Source of the DNA: Bacillaceae bacterium JMAK1
Lineage (GTDB): Bacteria > Bacillota > Bacilli > Bacillales > Marinococcaceae
Reading direction: 5' to 3'
NCBI GenBank assembly: GCA_012970285.1
Contig: JIBW01000007.1
Location: forward strand, 124,001 to 188,000
DNA: 64,000 bases
Both the position numbers and the translations under genes were made by a program. A model generated the notes under the pieces. It saw only the letters and a list, made by a program, of their open reading frames with translations. It had not been told where the DNA came from and did no database searches. Positions 15,133 through 27,257 of the stretch are shown one piece after another (position 1 is the first letter of the stretch; every line of letters begins with the position of its first letter).

Positions 15133-16268
15133 TTATTCCTGGCCAAACAATCGGGATTCTAGGTGGCGGCCAACTCGGTCGTATGATGGCACTTGAAGCA
15201 AAAGCAATGGGCTTTAGGATTGCTGTGCTAGAACCATCAGCCAACTCGCCAACAGCTCAAGTCGCAGACGTTGAAATTATCGGTGCTTACCACGATCCAG
15301 AAGCTGTTCAGAAGTTAGCGGATCAGAGCGATGTCGTTACGTTTGAATTTGAGAATGTTGATGCAACAACAGCGACAATTCTCCAAGAAGCAGGTAAACT
15401 GCCTCAAGGTACAACGTTACTAAAAACAACGCAACATCGCTTACGAGAAAAAGAAGCGTTAGAAAAAGCTGGCTTAAGGGTTGCTCCTTACCGAGCGGTT
15501 TCTTCTATTGAAGAGTTACAAGCTGCAATTGATATTCTTGGAACACCAGCCGTGTTAAAAACATGCCGCGGTGGCTATGACGGAAAAGGGCAATATGTTA
15601 TTCAGTCGAAGGAAGAGAGTGCAAAGGCATTTCTTGAGCTTTATCGAGAAGGCGTCGAGTTGGTTCTCGAAGGTTTTGTTTCCTTTGAAAAAGAGATTAG
15701 TGTAATTGTGACAAGAAATGCTAAAGGGGAGCTTCAAACGTTCCCAGTTGCAGAAAACGTCCATGAAGCCAACATTTTAAAGCGCACAATCGTGCCAGCA
15801 CAAATTAATGCGGATGCAGAGACGCATGCCATTCAAATGGCTGAAACGTTTGCAAAGAGCATTGACTTAATAGGAACGCTCGCAGTAGAGATGTTCTACA
15901 CATCAGATGGCGAGATTTATGTAAATGAGCTAGCACCGAGACCTCATAACTCGGGGCACTATGCGATGGACAGTTGCAACGTTTCGCAATTTGGGCAACA
16001 TGTACGTGCGATTTGCGATTGGCCATTGATTGAACCAAAACTTCATCATCCAGTAATTATGGATAATATCCTCGGTGAACATGTTGAGAAGGCACTTGAA
16101 GCGATTCCGAAGTTCACTAACGCATTTCTCCATTTATATGGAAAGAGTGAAGTACGAACTGGGCGGAAAATGGGTCACGTTAATATCGTTGGAGCAACGA
16201 TTGAAGAAGCGATGAATACATCAAAACAACTAAACATACGAACGCATTCAATGGAGGCAGCAAGATGA
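15129..16268 (+). CDS. purK: N5-carboxyaminoimidazole ribonucleotide synthase
   Basis: ATP-grasp enzyme making N5-CAIR from AIR and bicarbonate. The N-terminal [12 protein letters not shown] loop, the ATP-grasp segment [12 protein letters not shown] and the [12 protein letters not shown] motif identify PurK. At 379 residues it is full length. It starts in an ATGA overlap with purE and ends in an ATGA overlap with purB. Confidence 0.97.
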   Translation: MIIPGQTIGILGGGQLGRMMALEAKAMGFRIAVLEPSANSPTAQVADVEIIGAYHDPEAVQKLADQSDVVTFEFENVDATTATILQEAGKLPQGTTLLKTTQHRLREKEALEKAGLRVAPYRAVSSIEELQAAIDILGTPAVLKTCRGGYDGKGQYVIQSKEESAKAFLELYREGVELVLEGFVSFEKEISVIVTRNAKGELQTFPVAENVHEANILKRTIVPAQINADAETHAIQMAETFAKSIDLIGTLAVEMFYTSDGEIYVNELAPRPHNSGHYAMDSCNVSQFGQHVRAICDWPLIEPKLHHPVIMDNILGEHVEKALEAIPKFTNAFLHLYGKSEVRTGRKMGHVNIVGATIEEAMNTSKQLNIRTHSMEAAR

Positions 16269-17557
16269 TCGAACGTTATACAAGAGAAGAAATGGGAAGC
16301 ATTTGGACAGAGCAAAATCGTTTTCAAGCGTGGTTAGAAGTTGAAATCGCAGCGTGTGAAGCATGGGCAGAACTTGGAGACATTCCAAAAGAAGATGTTG
16401 AGAAGATTCGTGAGAATGCATCGTTTGATCTGAATCGCATTCATGAGATTGAGGCAAGTACACGTCATGATGTTGTTGCCTTTACGCGTGCGGTGTCAGA
16501 AACTCTTGGTGAAGAGCGCAAATGGGTGCACTACGGTCTAACGTCAACGGACGTTGTCGATACAGCTTTGTCGTACTTATTAAAGCAAGCGAATGATATT
16601 CTTCGCCGTGACCTTGAGCGATTTACAGATGTTTTAGGACGAAAAGCCAACGAACACCGTTATACGCTAATGATGGGCCGGACACATGGTGTACATGCAG
16701 AACCGACGACATTCGGACTGAAGCTTGCACTCTGGTATGCAGAAATGAAGCGTAACTTGGAGCGTTTTGATCAAGCAGCTGAAGGTGTTCGAGTAGGGAA
16801 AATGTCTGGAGCTGTAGGGACATTTGCAAATATCCCGCCTGAAATTGAAGCGCACGTTTGTGAACGTTTAGGATTAGACGTTGCACCGATTTCAACACAA
16901 ACGTTACAACGAGATCGCCATGCCCACTACGTTTCAACTCTTGCGCTCATTGCGACGAGCATTGAGAAAATGGCAGTAGAAATCCGCAACCTTCAAAAAA
17001 CAGAAACTCGTGAAGTTGAAGAGTTTTTCGCAAAAGGTCAAAAGGGATCTTCAGCAATGCCTCATAAGCGTAATCCAGTTGGGTCAGAGAATATGACCGG
17101 CTTAGCACGTGTGATTAGAGGACATGTGACGACAGCGTTTGAAAACATGCCGCTTTGGCATGAGCGCGACATTTCACACTCTTCAGCTGAGAGAATTATC
17201 TTGCCAGACAGCACAATTCTTTTGAATTACATGTTAAATCGCTTTACGAAAATCGTTGATGAACTAACGGTATATCCTGAGAACATGAAAGAGAATATGG
17301 AGAAAACGTTCGGTCTAATCTATTCTCAGCGTGTACTTTTAACATTGATTGACAAAGGAATGGCTCGTGAAGAAGCATACGACCTCGTGCAACCAAAAGC
17401 AATGGAGGCTTGGGAAACGAAAGTACCATTCAGAACTCTCGTAGAAGCGGAACCGAAAATTACCGAGGTGTTAACACAAGTTGATTTGGATGAATGCTTT
17501 GATGAAAAGCATCATATGAAAAATGTTGATGTACTGTTTGAACGTGTCGGTCTTTAA
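16265..17557 (+). CDS. purB: Adenylosuccinate lyase
   Basis: Cleaves SAICAR to AICAR and adenylosuccinate to AMP, so it acts twice in purine synthesis. The fumarase/aspartase signature [11 protein letters not shown] is near residues 261-271, and TSTDVVDTA and RTHGVHAEP carry other active-site residues. At 430 residues it is full length. It is translationally coupled to purK. Confidence 0.97.
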   Translation: MIERYTREEMGSIWTEQNRFQAWLEVEIAACEAWAELGDIPKEDVEKIRENASFDLNRIHEIEASTRHDVVAFTRAVSETLGEERKWVHYGLTSTDVVDTALSYLLKQANDILRRDLERFTDVLGRKANEHRYTLMMGRTHGVHAEPTTFGLKLALWYAEMKRNLERFDQAAEGVRVGKMSGAVGTFANIPPEIEAHVCERLGLDVAPISTQTLQRDRHAHYVSTLALIATSIEKMAVEIRNLQKTETREVEEFFAKGQKGSSAMPHKRNPVGSENMTGLARVIRGHVTTAFENMPLWHERDISHSSAERIILPDSTILLNYMLNRFTKIVDELTVYPENMKENMEKTFGLIYSQRVLLTLIDKGMAREEAYDLVQPKAMEAWETKVPFRTLVEAEPKITEVLTQVDLDECFDEKHHMKNVDVLFERVGL

Positions 17558-17585
17558 TACAAGATAAGTTCTGGAGGGAAACGGT

Positions 17586-18296
17586 ATGACACTTCTATAT
17601 GAAGGTAAAGCAAAACAATTATTCACGACGGAGAACGAACATGAACTTCGTTTGCAATATAAAAATGATGCAACGGCATTCAATGGGGTAAAACATGACA
17701 TCGTTGAAGGGAAAGGCAGGCTGAACAACGAAATATCAGCACTCTTCTTTCCGTTGCTCGAAAAGGCTGGGATTCCAACTCATTTCATTAAACGTCTGAA
17801 TGAAACAGAGCAACTTGTGACACCGACGACAATTATCCCGTTAGAAGTTGTGGTCAGAAATATTGCAGCAGGAAGCCTCGCCAAGCGACTCGGCTGGGAA
17901 GAGGGGATCGAATTACAACGATCCATTGTTGAGTTTTACTACAAAGATGATGCTCTCGGTGATCCACTTGTCACTGAGGAGCACATCGCCCTCCTTGAAG
18001 CTGCAACTGTCGAACAATTGGAAGAAATGAAACGGTTAGCTCTTTTAACGAATGAAACGCTCCTTTCAATCTGTGAATCTGCGAATTTGTTGCTCGTTGA
18101 TTTTAAGTTGGAGTTTGGGATGACGAAAGATTGTGAATTAATTCTTGCGGATGAAGTCTCTCCAGACACGTGTCGATTTTGGGATCGAGACACATTGCAA
18201 AAATTAGACAAAGATTTGTATCGCTTTGAACTTGGTTCACTTACAGCAGGGTACGAGACAATATTAGAACGCATTGGAGGCGTTGTTCATGGTTAA
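17586..18296 (+). CDS. purC: SAICAR synthetase
   Basis: Joins CAIR and aspartate with ATP. The N-terminal YEGKAKQLF, the VVRNIAAGSLAKR loop and the LVDFKLEFG and DEVSPDTCRFWD motifs are diagnostic. At 236 residues it is full length, with CTGGAGGG before the ATG. Its 3' end overlaps the purS start by eight bases. Confidence 0.97.
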   Translation: MTLLYEGKAKQLFTTENEHELRLQYKNDATAFNGVKHDIVEGKGRLNNEISALFFPLLEKAGIPTHFIKRLNETEQLVTPTTIIPLEVVVRNIAAGSLAKRLGWEEGIELQRSIVEFYYKDDALGDPLVTEEHIALLEAATVEQLEEMKRLALLTNETLLSICESANLLLVDFKLEFGMTKDCELILADEVSPDTCRFWDRDTLQKLDKDLYRFELGSLTAGYETILERIGGVVHG

Positions 18297-18540
18297 CGTG
18301 CACGTATACATCACACTTAAAGAAGGCGTATTGGATCCTCAAGGAAAAGCAGTAGAACATTCCTTAACATCACTTGGATACGAAGGTGTAGAAGAAGTTA
18401 GCGTAGGGAAGTGGATTCAACTTAAAGTAGAAGATGGAGAAGGATTAGATGCACGAATTACAGCGATGTGTGAACAACTTTTAGCCAATCCAGTCATTGA
18501 GAACTATAGCTACAAAGTGGAGCGGGAGGCGACGGTATGA
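18289..18540 (+). CDS. purS: FGAM synthase subunit PurS
   Basis: The small subunit of the three-part PurSQL formylglycinamidine ribonucleotide synthase, needed to bridge PurL and PurQ for ammonia transfer. At 83 residues it has the usual [14 protein letters not shown] opening. The ATG at 18289 is chosen by TTGGAGG eight bases upstream. It overlaps purC and is joined to purQ by ATGA. Confidence 0.96.
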   Translation: MVNVHVYITLKEGVLDPQGKAVEHSLTSLGYEGVEEVSVGKWIQLKVEDGEGLDARITAMCEQLLANPVIENYSYKVEREATV

Positions 18541-19223
18541 GAGCCGCAGTCATCGTTTTTCCAGGTTCGAACTGCGACACCGACATGTTTCATGCCGTGA
18601 AAGATTTTACGGAAGCAGAAGTGGTTGAATTCGTTCCACATACTGCGAAAAGTGTAGCAGCATATGACGCGATTTTTATCCCTGGTGGTTTTTCTTACGG
18701 TGATTACCTTCGTACAGGAGCAATTGCAAGATTTGCCCCCGTCATGAAAAGCGTAAGTGAGGAAGCAGCAAAAGGTAAGACGATCGTAGGTGTGTGCAAC
18801 GGTTTTCAGATTCTTCAAGAAGCGGGCTTACTTCCAGGTGCGATGAAGCGAAACAAAGACCTGAAGTTCATTTGCCGAACGGTGAATCTGAAAGTGGAGA
18901 ACAAGAAGACGCGTTTCACGTCAAGTTATGATCAGGGTGACGTGCTTCGCATTCCTGTTGCCCACGGTGAAGGAAACTTTGAATGTGATGAGAAGACGTA
19001 CAGTCAGTTGCAACAAAAGGGGCAAATTGTGTTCACATATGTGGATGATGTGAATGGCTCAAAAGGTCAAATTGCAGGTGTTCAGAACGAAGCAGGTAAC
19101 GTTCTTGGCATGATGCCCCATCCTGAGCGGGCGATGGAAGCTTGGCTTGGCAGTGAAGACGGACGAAAATTGTTTACGAGTGTTTATCGCAATTGGAGGG
19201 AATCGAATGTTGTTACAAACTGA
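18537..19223 (+). CDS. purQ: FGAM synthase glutaminase subunit PurQ
   Basis: Class I glutamine amidotransferase that releases ammonia for PurL. The nucleophile Cys87 lies in GVCNGFQ, and the His/Glu pair lies in MMPHPERA near the C-terminus. At 228 residues it is the stand-alone Gram-positive form. It overlaps purL by 17 bases. Confidence 0.97.
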   Translation: MRAAVIVFPGSNCDTDMFHAVKDFTEAEVVEFVPHTAKSVAAYDAIFIPGGFSYGDYLRTGAIARFAPVMKSVSEEAAKGKTIVGVCNGFQILQEAGLLPGAMKRNKDLKFICRTVNLKVENKKTRFTSSYDQGDVLRIPVAHGEGNFECDEKTYSQLQQKGQIVFTYVDDVNGSKGQIAGVQNEAGNVLGMMPHPERAMEAWLGSEDGRKLFTSVYRNWRESNVVTN

Positions 19224-21432
19224 ACCATCACCATCAACGATTAAAGAAGAGAAAATCTACCAAGAGATGGGCGTTAAAGATCATGAGTATGAGAGAATCG
19301 TCGAGCTAATTGGACGTGAGCCAAACTATACAGAGATTGGCATGTTCAGCGTACTCTGGTCAGAACATTGTAGCTACAAACATTCCAAACCATTACTTCG
19401 CCAATTTCCTGTCGACGGTCCTCACGTATTACAAGGACCGGGAGAAGGCGCAGGTGTTGTAGACATTGGAGATGAGCAAGCAGTCGTTTTCAAAGTTGAA
19501 AGTCATAACCACCCGTCAGCGGTAGAGCCATATCAAGGAGCAGCTACTGGTGTAGGCGGGATTTTGCGTGATGTATTTTCAATGGGAGCGCGTCCTATTG
19601 CGCTACTTAACTCGTTACGTTTCGGTCCACTAGACACACCGCGTGTACGTTATTTGTTTGAAGAAGTTGTCGCAGGGATTGCGGGTTACGGTAACTGTGT
19701 AGGCGTACCTACTGTTGGTGGTGAAGTCCAATTTGACCGCTCCTATGACGGAAATCCTCTTGTGAATGCAATGTGTGTTGGGCTAATTGACCACAAAAAC
19801 TTGCAAAAAGGTGTAGCAGCAGGAGTCGGGAACACTGTCATGTACGTCGGTGCAAGCACAGGGCGTGACGGTATTCACGGTGCAACGTTTGCTTCAGAAG
19901 AGCTTAATGAAGAGTCACAAGCGAAACGACCGTCTGTTCAAGTTGGAGATCCGTTTACAGAAAAGCGTGTTTTAGAAGCTTGCTTGGAGCTCGTTCAATT
20001 GGAATCACTTGTTGGTATTCAAGATATGGGTGCAGCAGGTCTTACGAGTTCATCAGCAGAGATGGCGAGTAAAGCGGGTTCTGGTATTAATATGAACTTA
20101 AATCACGTACCACAACGTGAGAAGAATATGACACCATACGAAATGATGCTGTCTGAATCTCAAGAGCGCATGCTTCTCGTCGTCAAAAAGGGTCACGAGG
20201 CAGAAATCGAAGCGATTTGTGAAAAGTGGGACCTTGATTATGCTTCAATCGGTGAGGTCACGGATGACCGCAATTTAACGCTTTATTTTGACGGTGAAGT
20301 TGTTGCGGATGTTCCTGTAACATCGCTCACTGATGATGCTCCAGTGTATGAAGTGACATCAACGGAACCAGCGTCATTTAAAGAAAATCAAGCAAAGCAT
20401 TGGCAACCAGAAGCGATTTCCGACTACAACGAAACACTTCGTGATTTGTTGAGGCGACCAACGATTGCATCAAAAGAATGGGTATATGATCAATACGATC
20501 ATATGGTCCAAACGAATACCGTTGTTGTGCCAGGTTCAGACGCGGCTGTTCTACGAATTCGCGGAACGAAAAAAGCACTTGCTATGACGATGGACGGCAA
20601 CAGTCGTTACATTAAGCTAGACCCTGAAAATGGTGGGAAGCTTGCTGTTGCTGAAGCGGCAAGAAACATTGTCTGTTCAGGCGCTAAGCCGTTAGCACTG
20701 ACGGATTGTTTGAACTACGGAAGTCCAGAGCAACCGAACATCTATTGGCAAATGAAAGAGTCAACGAAAGGCATGAGTGAGGCTTGTCGCACGCTTTCAA
20801 CGCCTGTCATTAGTGGAAACGTTTCTTTGTACAACGAAACGTCTGGAGAAGCAATTTACCCAACACCAATTATCGGGATGGTCGGTCTAATTGAAGACAC
20901 AGACCACATTACGACGCAACAAGCAAAAGCTGAGGGTGACGTTGTGTACGTGTTAGGTGAAGGTTCTGAACACTTTGGTGGAAGTGAACTTCAACTTATG
21001 CAAGACGATGACTTGTCCGGCATTGTCCCGAAAATTGATCTAGAGCTTGAAGGCAAACGCCAAGAACAAGTGTTAACAGCAATTCAAGCAGGCATCGTTC
21101 AATCCGCACATGATTTAGCAGAAGGTGGATTGGCCGTTGCACTTGCAGAGAAAGTAATGGGAACAGAATTCGGTTTGAAAGTGACGCTTTCAAAAAACAC
21201 AGAAACGTTGTTCTCAGAAGCGCCTTCACGTTACGTGTTTACAGTAAAAGCAACAGACGTTAAACAATTTGAAGCGTTGATTCCAGAAGCTGTCGCTGTT
21301 GGTACGGTCACAGCTGACACTCACATTACGATTGAAGATGAGAACGGGCAACCATTTGTAAACGAGTCGACAGAAGAACTAACTCGCATTTGGAAGGGAG
21401 CCATCCCATGTTTGCTGAAATCAAAGGCTTAA
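19207..21432 (+). CDS. purL: FGAM synthase subunit PurL (small type)
   Basis: ATP-dependent synthetase subunit converting FGAR to FGAM. At 741 residues it is the short form that works with PurS and PurQ. Motifs include [37 protein letters not shown] and the second-half [13 protein letters not shown]. The ATG at 19207 is chosen by GGAGGG six bases upstream. It overlaps purQ at the start and purF at the end. Confidence 0.97.
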   Translation: MLLQTEPSPSTIKEEKIYQEMGVKDHEYERIVELIGREPNYTEIGMFSVLWSEHCSYKHSKPLLRQFPVDGPHVLQGPGEGAGVVDIGDEQAVVFKVESHNHPSAVEPYQGAATGVGGILRDVFSMGARPIALLNSLRFGPLDTPRVRYLFEEVVAGIAGYGNCVGVPTVGGEVQFDRSYDGNPLVNAMCVGLIDHKNLQKGVAAGVGNTVMYVGASTGRDGIHGATFASEELNEESQAKRPSVQVGDPFTEKRVLEACLELVQLESLVGIQDMGAAGLTSSSAEMASKAGSGINMNLNHVPQREKNMTPYEMMLSESQERMLLVVKKGHEAEIEAICEKWDLDYASIGEVTDDRNLTLYFDGEVVADVPVTSLTDDAPVYEVTSTEPASFKENQAKHWQPEAISDYNETLRDLLRRPTIASKEWVYDQYDHMVQTNTVVVPGSDAAVLRIRGTKKALAMTMDGNSRYIKLDPENGGKLAVAEAARNIVCSGAKPLALTDCLNYGSPEQPNIYWQMKESTKGMSEACRTLSTPVISGNVSLYNETSGEAIYPTPIIGMVGLIEDTDHITTQQAKAEGDVVYVLGEGSEHFGGSELQLMQDDDLSGIVPKIDLELEGKRQEQVLTAIQAGIVQSAHDLAEGGLAVALAEKVMGTEFGLKVTLSKNTETLFSEAPSRYVFTVKATDVKQFEALIPEAVAVGTVTADTHITIEDENGQPFVNESTEELTRIWKGAIPCLLKSKA

Positions 21433-22826
21433 ATGAAGAGTGTGGATTGTTCGCGATTTGGGGGCATAATGAAGCCGCTCAACTGGCTTACTATGGTCTT
21501 CACAGTTTGCAACATCGTGGTCAAGAAGGTGCTGGCATCATTACGAGTGACAAAGAACAACTGTATGCACATAAAGGGGTCGGATTACTCACGGAGGCGT
21601 TTGGACCTGGAGATATTGAAGGGTTAAAAGGCAACCATGCGATCGGTCACGTTCGATATGCAACAGCAGGTGGAGGCGGTATTGAAAACGTTCAGCCGCT
21701 CCACTTCCGCTCCGAAGACGGAGGCATGGCCATCGCTCATAATGGCAACCTCGTTAACTATCAAATTCTAAAAGGTGACCTTGAGCGTAAAGGAAGTATT
21801 TTTCAGACGACAACGGATACTGAAGTGTTGGCGCATCTTCTAAAGCGTCAAAGCTCTACGAAACTTCGTAAGCAATTGCACGCAGCACTGCCGCAACTTA
21901 TTGGTGCGTATGCATTTGCCGTAATGACTGAAACAGAGCTTATTGTTGCTCAAGATCCACATGGCTTACGCCCGCTTTCACTCGGACGCCTCGGAGACGC
22001 TTACGTCGTTGCTTCTGAAACGTGTGCGTTTGATATTATCGGTGCAACGTATGAACGAGAAGTTGCTCCGGGAGAAATGATTATTTTCGATGAGAGTGGC
22101 ATGCACTCTTCTCGTTTTACAGAAGCGGAAGACCGAGCGCTTTGTAGTATGGAGTACGTGTACTTTGCTCGTCCTGATTCGAACTTAGACGAAATCAACG
22201 TCCACACAGCGAGAAAGCAGCTCGGAAAGCAATTGGCAGTAGAAGCGCCTATTGAGGCAGACGTTGTAACAGGTGTTCCTGATTCTTCTATTTCAGCAGC
22301 AATTGGCTACGCTGAGAAAACAGGAATTCCGTATGAACTTGGTTTAATTAAAAATCGTTATGTTGGTCGTACGTTTATTCAACCGTCCCAAGAGCTTCGT
22401 GAGCAAGGTGTAAAAATGAAATTATCTGCAGTTCGAGGGGTCGTTGAAGGCAAACGTGTCGTGATGGTCGATGATTCAATCGTTCGCGGTACGACGAGTA
22501 AACGAATTGTTCGCCTTCTAAAAGAAGCTGGAGCTACGGAAGTACATGTACGTATTAGTGCCCCGCCAATTATTCGCCCTTGTTTTTATGGTATTGATAC
22601 GTCTAGTCGTGGTGAACTCGTTGCGGCGAACTTGAGCATTGAAGAAATGCGTGAAATGATGGGGGCAGACTCCTTAAGCTTCTTATCCGTAGAAGGATTG
22701 AAATCTGGCATTGGTCGTGATGATTCACAACCTAACTGTGGTCAATGTTTAGCTTGTTTTACCGATCAATATCCGACTGCCATTTTCAACACGAAAAAAG
22801 AACTTGTAACCGTAGGCATGGAGTAG
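21408..22826 (+). CDS. purF: Amidophosphoribosyltransferase
   Basis: First committed step: PRPP plus glutamine to phosphoribosylamine. The propeptide [11 protein letters not shown] precedes Cys12, the N-terminal nucleophile after autoprocessing, as in B. subtilis. The PRPP loop [13 protein letters not shown] and late cysteines ([14 protein letters not shown]) fit the [4Fe-4S], oxygen-sensitive type. The ATG at 21408 is preceded by GGAAGGGAG. It overlaps purL by 25 bases. Confidence 0.97.
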   Translation: MFAEIKGLNEECGLFAIWGHNEAAQLAYYGLHSLQHRGQEGAGIITSDKEQLYAHKGVGLLTEAFGPGDIEGLKGNHAIGHVRYATAGGGGIENVQPLHFRSEDGGMAIAHNGNLVNYQILKGDLERKGSIFQTTTDTEVLAHLLKRQSSTKLRKQLHAALPQLIGAYAFAVMTETELIVAQDPHGLRPLSLGRLGDAYVVASETCAFDIIGATYEREVAPGEMIIFDESGMHSSRFTEAEDRALCSMEYVYFARPDSNLDEINVHTARKQLGKQLAVEAPIEADVVTGVPDSSISAAIGYAEKTGIPYELGLIKNRYVGRTFIQPSQELREQGVKMKLSAVRGVVEGKRVVMVDDSIVRGTTSKRIVRLLKEAGATEVHVRISAPPIIRPCFYGIDTSSRGELVAANLSIEEMREMMGADSLSFLSVEGLKSGIGRDDSQPNCGQCLACFTDQYPTAIFNTKKELVTVGME

Positions 22827-22837
22827 GGGGAATTGCG

Positions 22838-23863
22838 TTGAGCGAGGCATATAAGCAAGCCGGTGTCGATGTAGAGGCCGGTTATGAATCTGTGAAACGG
22901 ATGAAAAAGCATATTACACGTACAGAGCGACAAGGAATTATGGGAACGTTTGGCGGTTTTGGTGGCATGTTCGACCTCTCACAATTAGAGATGAACGAAC
23001 CCGTTCTCGTTTCAGGTACAGATGGTGTCGGAACGAAGCTTATGCTTGCGTTCCAAGCAGATCGTCACGATACAATTGGAATTGATGCGGTTGCCATGTG
23101 TGTAAACGATATTTTAGCTCAAGGTGCGGAACCGCTCTATTTCTTAGATTACATCGCAACAGGTAAAGCAGACCCTGCTCGCATTGAACAAATTGTAAAA
23201 GGAATTAGTGACGGCTGTGTAGAGGCGGGCAGTGCACTTATCGGTGGAGAAACTGCAGAAATGCCTGGGATGTATGCAGAAGACGAATATGATCTTGCAG
23301 GTTTTGCTGTCGGTGCTGTTGAAAAGTCGAGGATTGTTACGAATGAGAATGTTCAAGAAGGAGATCTTCTTATTGCCATCCCATCTTCGGGTGTTCATAG
23401 TAACGGCTTTTCTCTCGTGCGAAAACTCGTAAATGACGGTGAGCTAGAGTACCATGCGGTCTACGAACCGTTTGAGCGTTCGCTCATTGAAGAACTACTC
23501 ACACCAACTCGCATTTATGTGAAAGATGTTTTGCCACTCATAAAGGACACGGATGCTGTAAAAGGAATGGCCCACATAACTGGTGGGGGCTTATATGAGA
23601 ACATTCCACGTATGTTGCCGGAAGGTCTAGGTGCAACGGTAGATCCGTCAACGTGGGAGCAACTTCCGATCTTTACGTTCTTGCAACAACTTGGACAGTT
23701 GTCAGATCTTGATATGTATGGAACGTTTAACATGGGCATCGGCTTTGTGCTTGCAGTGCGACCTGCTGATGAAGCAACGGTGCTTGAGCGCATCGATGGG
23801 GCAGTGACGATTGGAAACGTGACAGCAAACAACGGACTGACGGTTAAGGGAGTGACGTCGTGA
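22838..23863 (+). CDS. purM: AIR synthetase
   Basis: Closes the imidazole ring, FGAM to AIR, with [18 protein letters not shown] and [11 protein letters not shown] are the conserved nucleotide-binding motifs. At 341 residues from the TTG at 22838 it is full length. AGGGGG lies seven bases before that TTG, and the family begins near this residue. It ends in a GTGA overlap with purN. Confidence 0.96.
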   Translation: MSEAYKQAGVDVEAGYESVKRMKKHITRTERQGIMGTFGGFGGMFDLSQLEMNEPVLVSGTDGVGTKLMLAFQADRHDTIGIDAVAMCVNDILAQGAEPLYFLDYIATGKADPARIEQIVKGISDGCVEAGSALIGGETAEMPGMYAEDEYDLAGFAVGAVEKSRIVTNENVQEGDLLIAIPSSGVHSNGFSLVRKLVNDGELEYHAVYEPFERSLIEELLTPTRIYVKDVLPLIKDTDAVKGMAHITGGGLYENIPRMLPEGLGATVDPSTWEQLPIFTFLQQLGQLSDLDMYGTFNMGIGFVLAVRPADEATVLERIDGAVTIGNVTANNGLTVKGVTS

Positions 23864-24432
23864 GGTTCGCCATATTTGCATCGGGTTCTGGAAGCAATGC
23901 AGCACGCATTCTTCAAGCGGTACAAAGCGGTGACTTAGAAGGTGTGCCACAATTTGTTTTTAGTGATCGTAAAGGTGCTGGTGTCCTTTCAAAAGCGGAG
24001 CAATTTAACGTCACGGCGTATCAATTTTCTCCCAAAGAGTATGAATCAAAGCAAGATTACGAAGAAGCTTTACTCAAACTCTTAAAAGAACATCGTGTGG
24101 AATGGGTCGTACTTGCAGGGTATATGAGGTTGATTGGCGATGCGTTGCTTCGTTATTATGAAGGAAGAATGGTCAATATTCATCCTTCATTGCTACCGAG
24201 CTATCCTGGCCTTGATGCAATCGGTCAAGCGATTGATGACGGAGCAACAAAAAGCGGAGTGACAATCCATTACGTCGATCGTGGAATGGATACGGGACCA
24301 ATCATTGCTCAAGAATCACTTTCCATTGAACGAGGAGAAACGAAGGAACAACTCACTACGCGCATTCAGCAACTTGAACATCAACTGTATCCAAAAACGC
24401 TACAAATGGTTTTTAAGGAAGGGGAAGCATAA
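23860..24432 (+). CDS. purN: GAR transformylase (formyltetrahydrofolate-dependent)
   Basis: Formylates GAR using 10-formyltetrahydrofolate. The N-terminal SGSGSNA loop, [13 protein letters not shown] (catalytic Asn and His) and the following [17 protein letters not shown] are the PurN signature. At 190 residues it is full length. The GTG start lies in a GTGA overlap with purM. Confidence 0.96.
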   Translation: MRFAIFASGSGSNAARILQAVQSGDLEGVPQFVFSDRKGAGVLSKAEQFNVTAYQFSPKEYESKQDYEEALLKLLKEHRVEWVVLAGYMRLIGDALLRYYEGRMVNIHPSLLPSYPGLDAIGQAIDDGATKSGVTIHYVDRGMDTGPIIAQESLSIERGETKEQLTTRIQQLEHQLYPKTLQMVFKEGEA

Positions 24433-24434
24433 CA

Positions 24435-25970
24435 ATGAAACGCGCAATCATTTCCGTAAGTGATAAAACAGGAGTCGCTTCATTTGCGAAGCAACTGATT
24501 GAACTTGGTTTTGAGATCATCTCAACAGGGGGGACGAAGAAGGCATTACAAGATGCCGGAATTGACGTGATTGGCATTTCGAACGTCACAGATTTCCCTG
24601 AAATTCTAGAAGGTCGTGTGAAGACGCTACACCCAGCCATTCACGGTGGACTTCTTGCTAAACAAAGTGATGAGAATCATATGAAAGCTCTTGAAGAACA
24701 AGGAATTTCTCCAATTCACCTCGTTGTCGTTAATTTGTATCCATTTAAAGAAACGATTAAAAAGAAGGGTACAACATTTGAAGATGCGATTGAAAACATT
24801 GATATTGGTGGACCCGCGATGTTACGCGCGTCAGCCAAAAACCATGAAAGTGTTACGGTTGTAACAGACCCGACTGATTACGACATTGTTCTTGAAGAGC
24901 TTTCAAAAGGAGAGGTGAGCGGCACGACGAGACGTCGCCTTGCAGCGAAAGTGTTCCGTCATACAGCAAGCTATGATGCGTTGATTGCTGAATACTTAAC
25001 GAAAGAAAGTAATGAGAAATACCCGGAAACGTTAACACTTACGTTTGAACATAAGCAAACGCTTCGTTACGGTGAGAATCCTCATCAAGATGCGGCTTTC
25101 TACGAAACAGCACTTCCAACAAGCCCATCTCTTGCAAATGCGGAACAACTTCACGGGAAAGAACTTTCTTACAATAACATTAATGATGCAGATGCAGCGC
25201 TTGCTCTCGTATCTGAGTTTAGAGATACGGTCGCTGCAGTAGCTGTAAAGCATACAAACCCGTGTGGTGTCGGAATCGCTGATACACTTGAAGGTGCATT
25301 TGATGAAGCTTATGCTGCAGACCCGGTATCAATTTTTGGTGGGATTGTCGCTGTTAATGAAACAATTGATAAAGCAACCGCTACAAAGCTGGCAGACATT
25401 TTCTTAGAAGTAATTATCGCCCCAGATTATAGTGAAGGCGCGCTCGTAATTTTACAGAAGAAAAAGAACATCCGTCTCTTAAAAGTAAACAACACGACGA
25501 AGAAAAACGATGTTCAAACGATTAGTTCCGTTCAAGGCGGCTTACTCGTTCAAGACGAAGATCGTTCTGGCTTAGATGAGGCGACGGTAGAAGTTGTCAC
25601 TGAACGTAAGCCAACTGAAGAAGAGTGGAAAAGCTTGAAACTCTCTTGGAGCGTTGTAAAACATGTGAAATCAAACGCAATTGTACTCGTAAACGGGAAC
25701 CGTACTGTAGGCGTTGGTGCAGGACAAATGAACCGTGTTGGCGCTTGTGATATCGCCGTTAAGCAAGCAGGCGAATTAGCAAAAGGAAGTGCACTCGCAT
25801 CAGATGCATTTTTCCCGATGAGAGATACAGTCGAAAAAGCAGCAGAAGCAGGAGTAGCTGTCATCATTCAACCTGGTGGTTCCATTCGTGATGAGGAATC
25901 GATTCAAGCCGCTAATGAAGCCGGCATTGCGATGGTATTCACTGGTATGCGCCACTTTAGACACGCCTAG
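24435..25970 (+). CDS. purH: AICAR transformylase / IMP cyclohydrolase
   Basis: Bifunctional enzyme for the last two steps to IMP. The N-terminal cyclohydrolase domain shows the ISTGGTKKAL loop and GRVKTLHPAIHGG. The C-terminal transformylase domain has VKHTNPCGVG around residues 271-280. At 511 residues it is full length. It starts two bases after purN. Confidence 0.97.
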   Translation: MKRAIISVSDKTGVASFAKQLIELGFEIISTGGTKKALQDAGIDVIGISNVTDFPEILEGRVKTLHPAIHGGLLAKQSDENHMKALEEQGISPIHLVVVNLYPFKETIKKKGTTFEDAIENIDIGGPAMLRASAKNHESVTVVTDPTDYDIVLEELSKGEVSGTTRRRLAAKVFRHTASYDALIAEYLTKESNEKYPETLTLTFEHKQTLRYGENPHQDAAFYETALPTSPSLANAEQLHGKELSYNNINDADAALALVSEFRDTVAAVAVKHTNPCGVGIADTLEGAFDEAYAADPVSIFGGIVAVNETIDKATATKLADIFLEVIIAPDYSEGALVILQKKKNIRLLKVNNTTKKNDVQTISSVQGGLLVQDEDRSGLDEATVEVVTERKPTEEEWKSLKLSWSVVKHVKSNAIVLVNGNRTVGVGAGQMNRVGACDIAVKQAGELAKGSALASDAFFPMRDTVEKAAEAGVAVIIQPGGSIRDEESIQAANEAGIAMVFTGMRHFRHA

Positions 25971-25981
25971 GAGGAATGGTC

Positions 25982-27220
25982 ATGAACGTTTTAGTTGTAG
26001 GTAACGGTGGTCGTGAGCATGTGCTTGCTTGGAAGCTTGCTCAAAGCGAACGCGTTGAAACGGTCTACGTTGCTCCTGGTAATCCCGGAATGGAAGACGT
26101 TGCGACGTGTCTTAACGTGGATATCGCTAATCACGATGCTCTCATCCAAAAAGCAAAAGAACTCAACATAGAACTGACTGTCATTGGCCCGGAAGCCCCG
26201 CTTGCTGCGGGGATTGTTGATTCGTTTACTCATGCAGGTTTAGCCGTATTTGGACCAACTAAAAAGGCTGCTCAAATTGAAGGAAGCAAAGCGTTCGCGA
26301 AAGAACTGATGAGACGTTATAACATTCCAACAGCCAATTATGATGTGTTTACTGACTTTGATGAAGCGCTTCGATATACGAAAGAACAAGGTGCGCCAAT
26401 CGTCGTAAAAGCAGATGGACTTGCTGCTGGAAAAGGTGTAACCGTTGCGATGACACTAGATGAGGCAGAGCATGCCCTTCGTGATATTTTACTTGATGAT
26501 ACATTTGGGTCTGGCGCAAAAGTCGTATTGGAAGAGTATCTTGAAGGAGAGGAATTGTCGATCCTAGCGCTCGTAAATGGCGACACTGTCATTCCTCTTG
26601 CAGAGTCTCAAGACCATAAGCGAGCGTTTGATGCCGATCAAGGTCCTAACACGGGTGGAATGGGAGCATATTCGCCGGTACCACACATTGATCGTAGTGA
26701 CATTGCTAAAGCTGTGGAAACCATCGTTAAGCCAACTGCGAAAGCAATGATTCAAGAAGGAACACCATTTACTGGTGTCTTGTATGCAGGTCTTATGATG
26801 ACAACTGAAGGCCCGAAAACGATCGAGTTCAACGCTCGTTTCGGTGATCCAGAAGCACAAGTCGTTCTTTCTCGTATGGAAAGCGACCTTGTTGATGTTA
26901 TTCAAGCTGTATTAAACGACGAAGAGCCGACGATTCATTGGTCAGAAGAAGCCGTTGTTGGTGTTGTACTCGCAGCTGACGGTTACCCGAGTGGCTATCC
27001 GAAAGGTTTACCAGTGCCGAAACGACCGAGCGGAGAGGTGTTTTATGCAGGGGTTGACGGAGATTCCGATTCGCTAACGAGTAGTGGTGGCCGCGTATAT
27101 ATTGCTCTTGGCAAAGGTGCATCATTAAAAGAGGCACAAGCGAAAGCATATGAGAATGTCGACTCGTTAGATACATCAGGGTATCACTACCGCCGAGATA
27201 TCGCATATCGAGCACTATAA
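25982..27220 (+). CDS. purD: GAR synthetase
   Basis: ATP-grasp ligase joining phosphoribosylamine and glycine. VVGNGGREH begins the N-domain, KADGLAAGKGV is the ATP loop and EFNARFGDPE binds metal. At 412 residues from the ATG at 25982 it is full length; AGGAGG stands seven bases before, so the earlier in-frame ATG at 25976 is less likely. It is the last gene of the operon, followed by a strong terminator. Confidence 0.96.
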   Translation: MNVLVVGNGGREHVLAWKLAQSERVETVYVAPGNPGMEDVATCLNVDIANHDALIQKAKELNIELTVIGPEAPLAAGIVDSFTHAGLAVFGPTKKAAQIEGSKAFAKELMRRYNIPTANYDVFTDFDEALRYTKEQGAPIVVKADGLAAGKGVTVAMTLDEAEHALRDILLDDTFGSGAKVVLEEYLEGEELSILALVNGDTVIPLAESQDHKRAFDADQGPNTGGMGAYSPVPHIDRSDIAKAVETIVKPTAKAMIQEGTPFTGVLYAGLMMTTEGPKTIEFNARFGDPEAQVVLSRMESDLVDVIQAVLNDEEPTIHWSEEAVVGVVLAADGYPSGYPKGLPVPKRPSGEVFYAGVDGDSDSLTSSGGRVYIALGKGASLKEAQAKAYENVDSLDTSGYHYRRDIAYRAL

Positions 27221-27226
27221 TCATGG

Positions 27227-27257
27227 AAATCTCCCTCAATGTCGAGGGAGATTTTTT
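27227..27257 (+). terminator. Terminator of the pur operon
   Basis: An 11-bp perfect stem AAATCTCCCTC/GAGGGAGATTT (27227-27237, 27244-27254) followed by a T run. Confidence 0.92.
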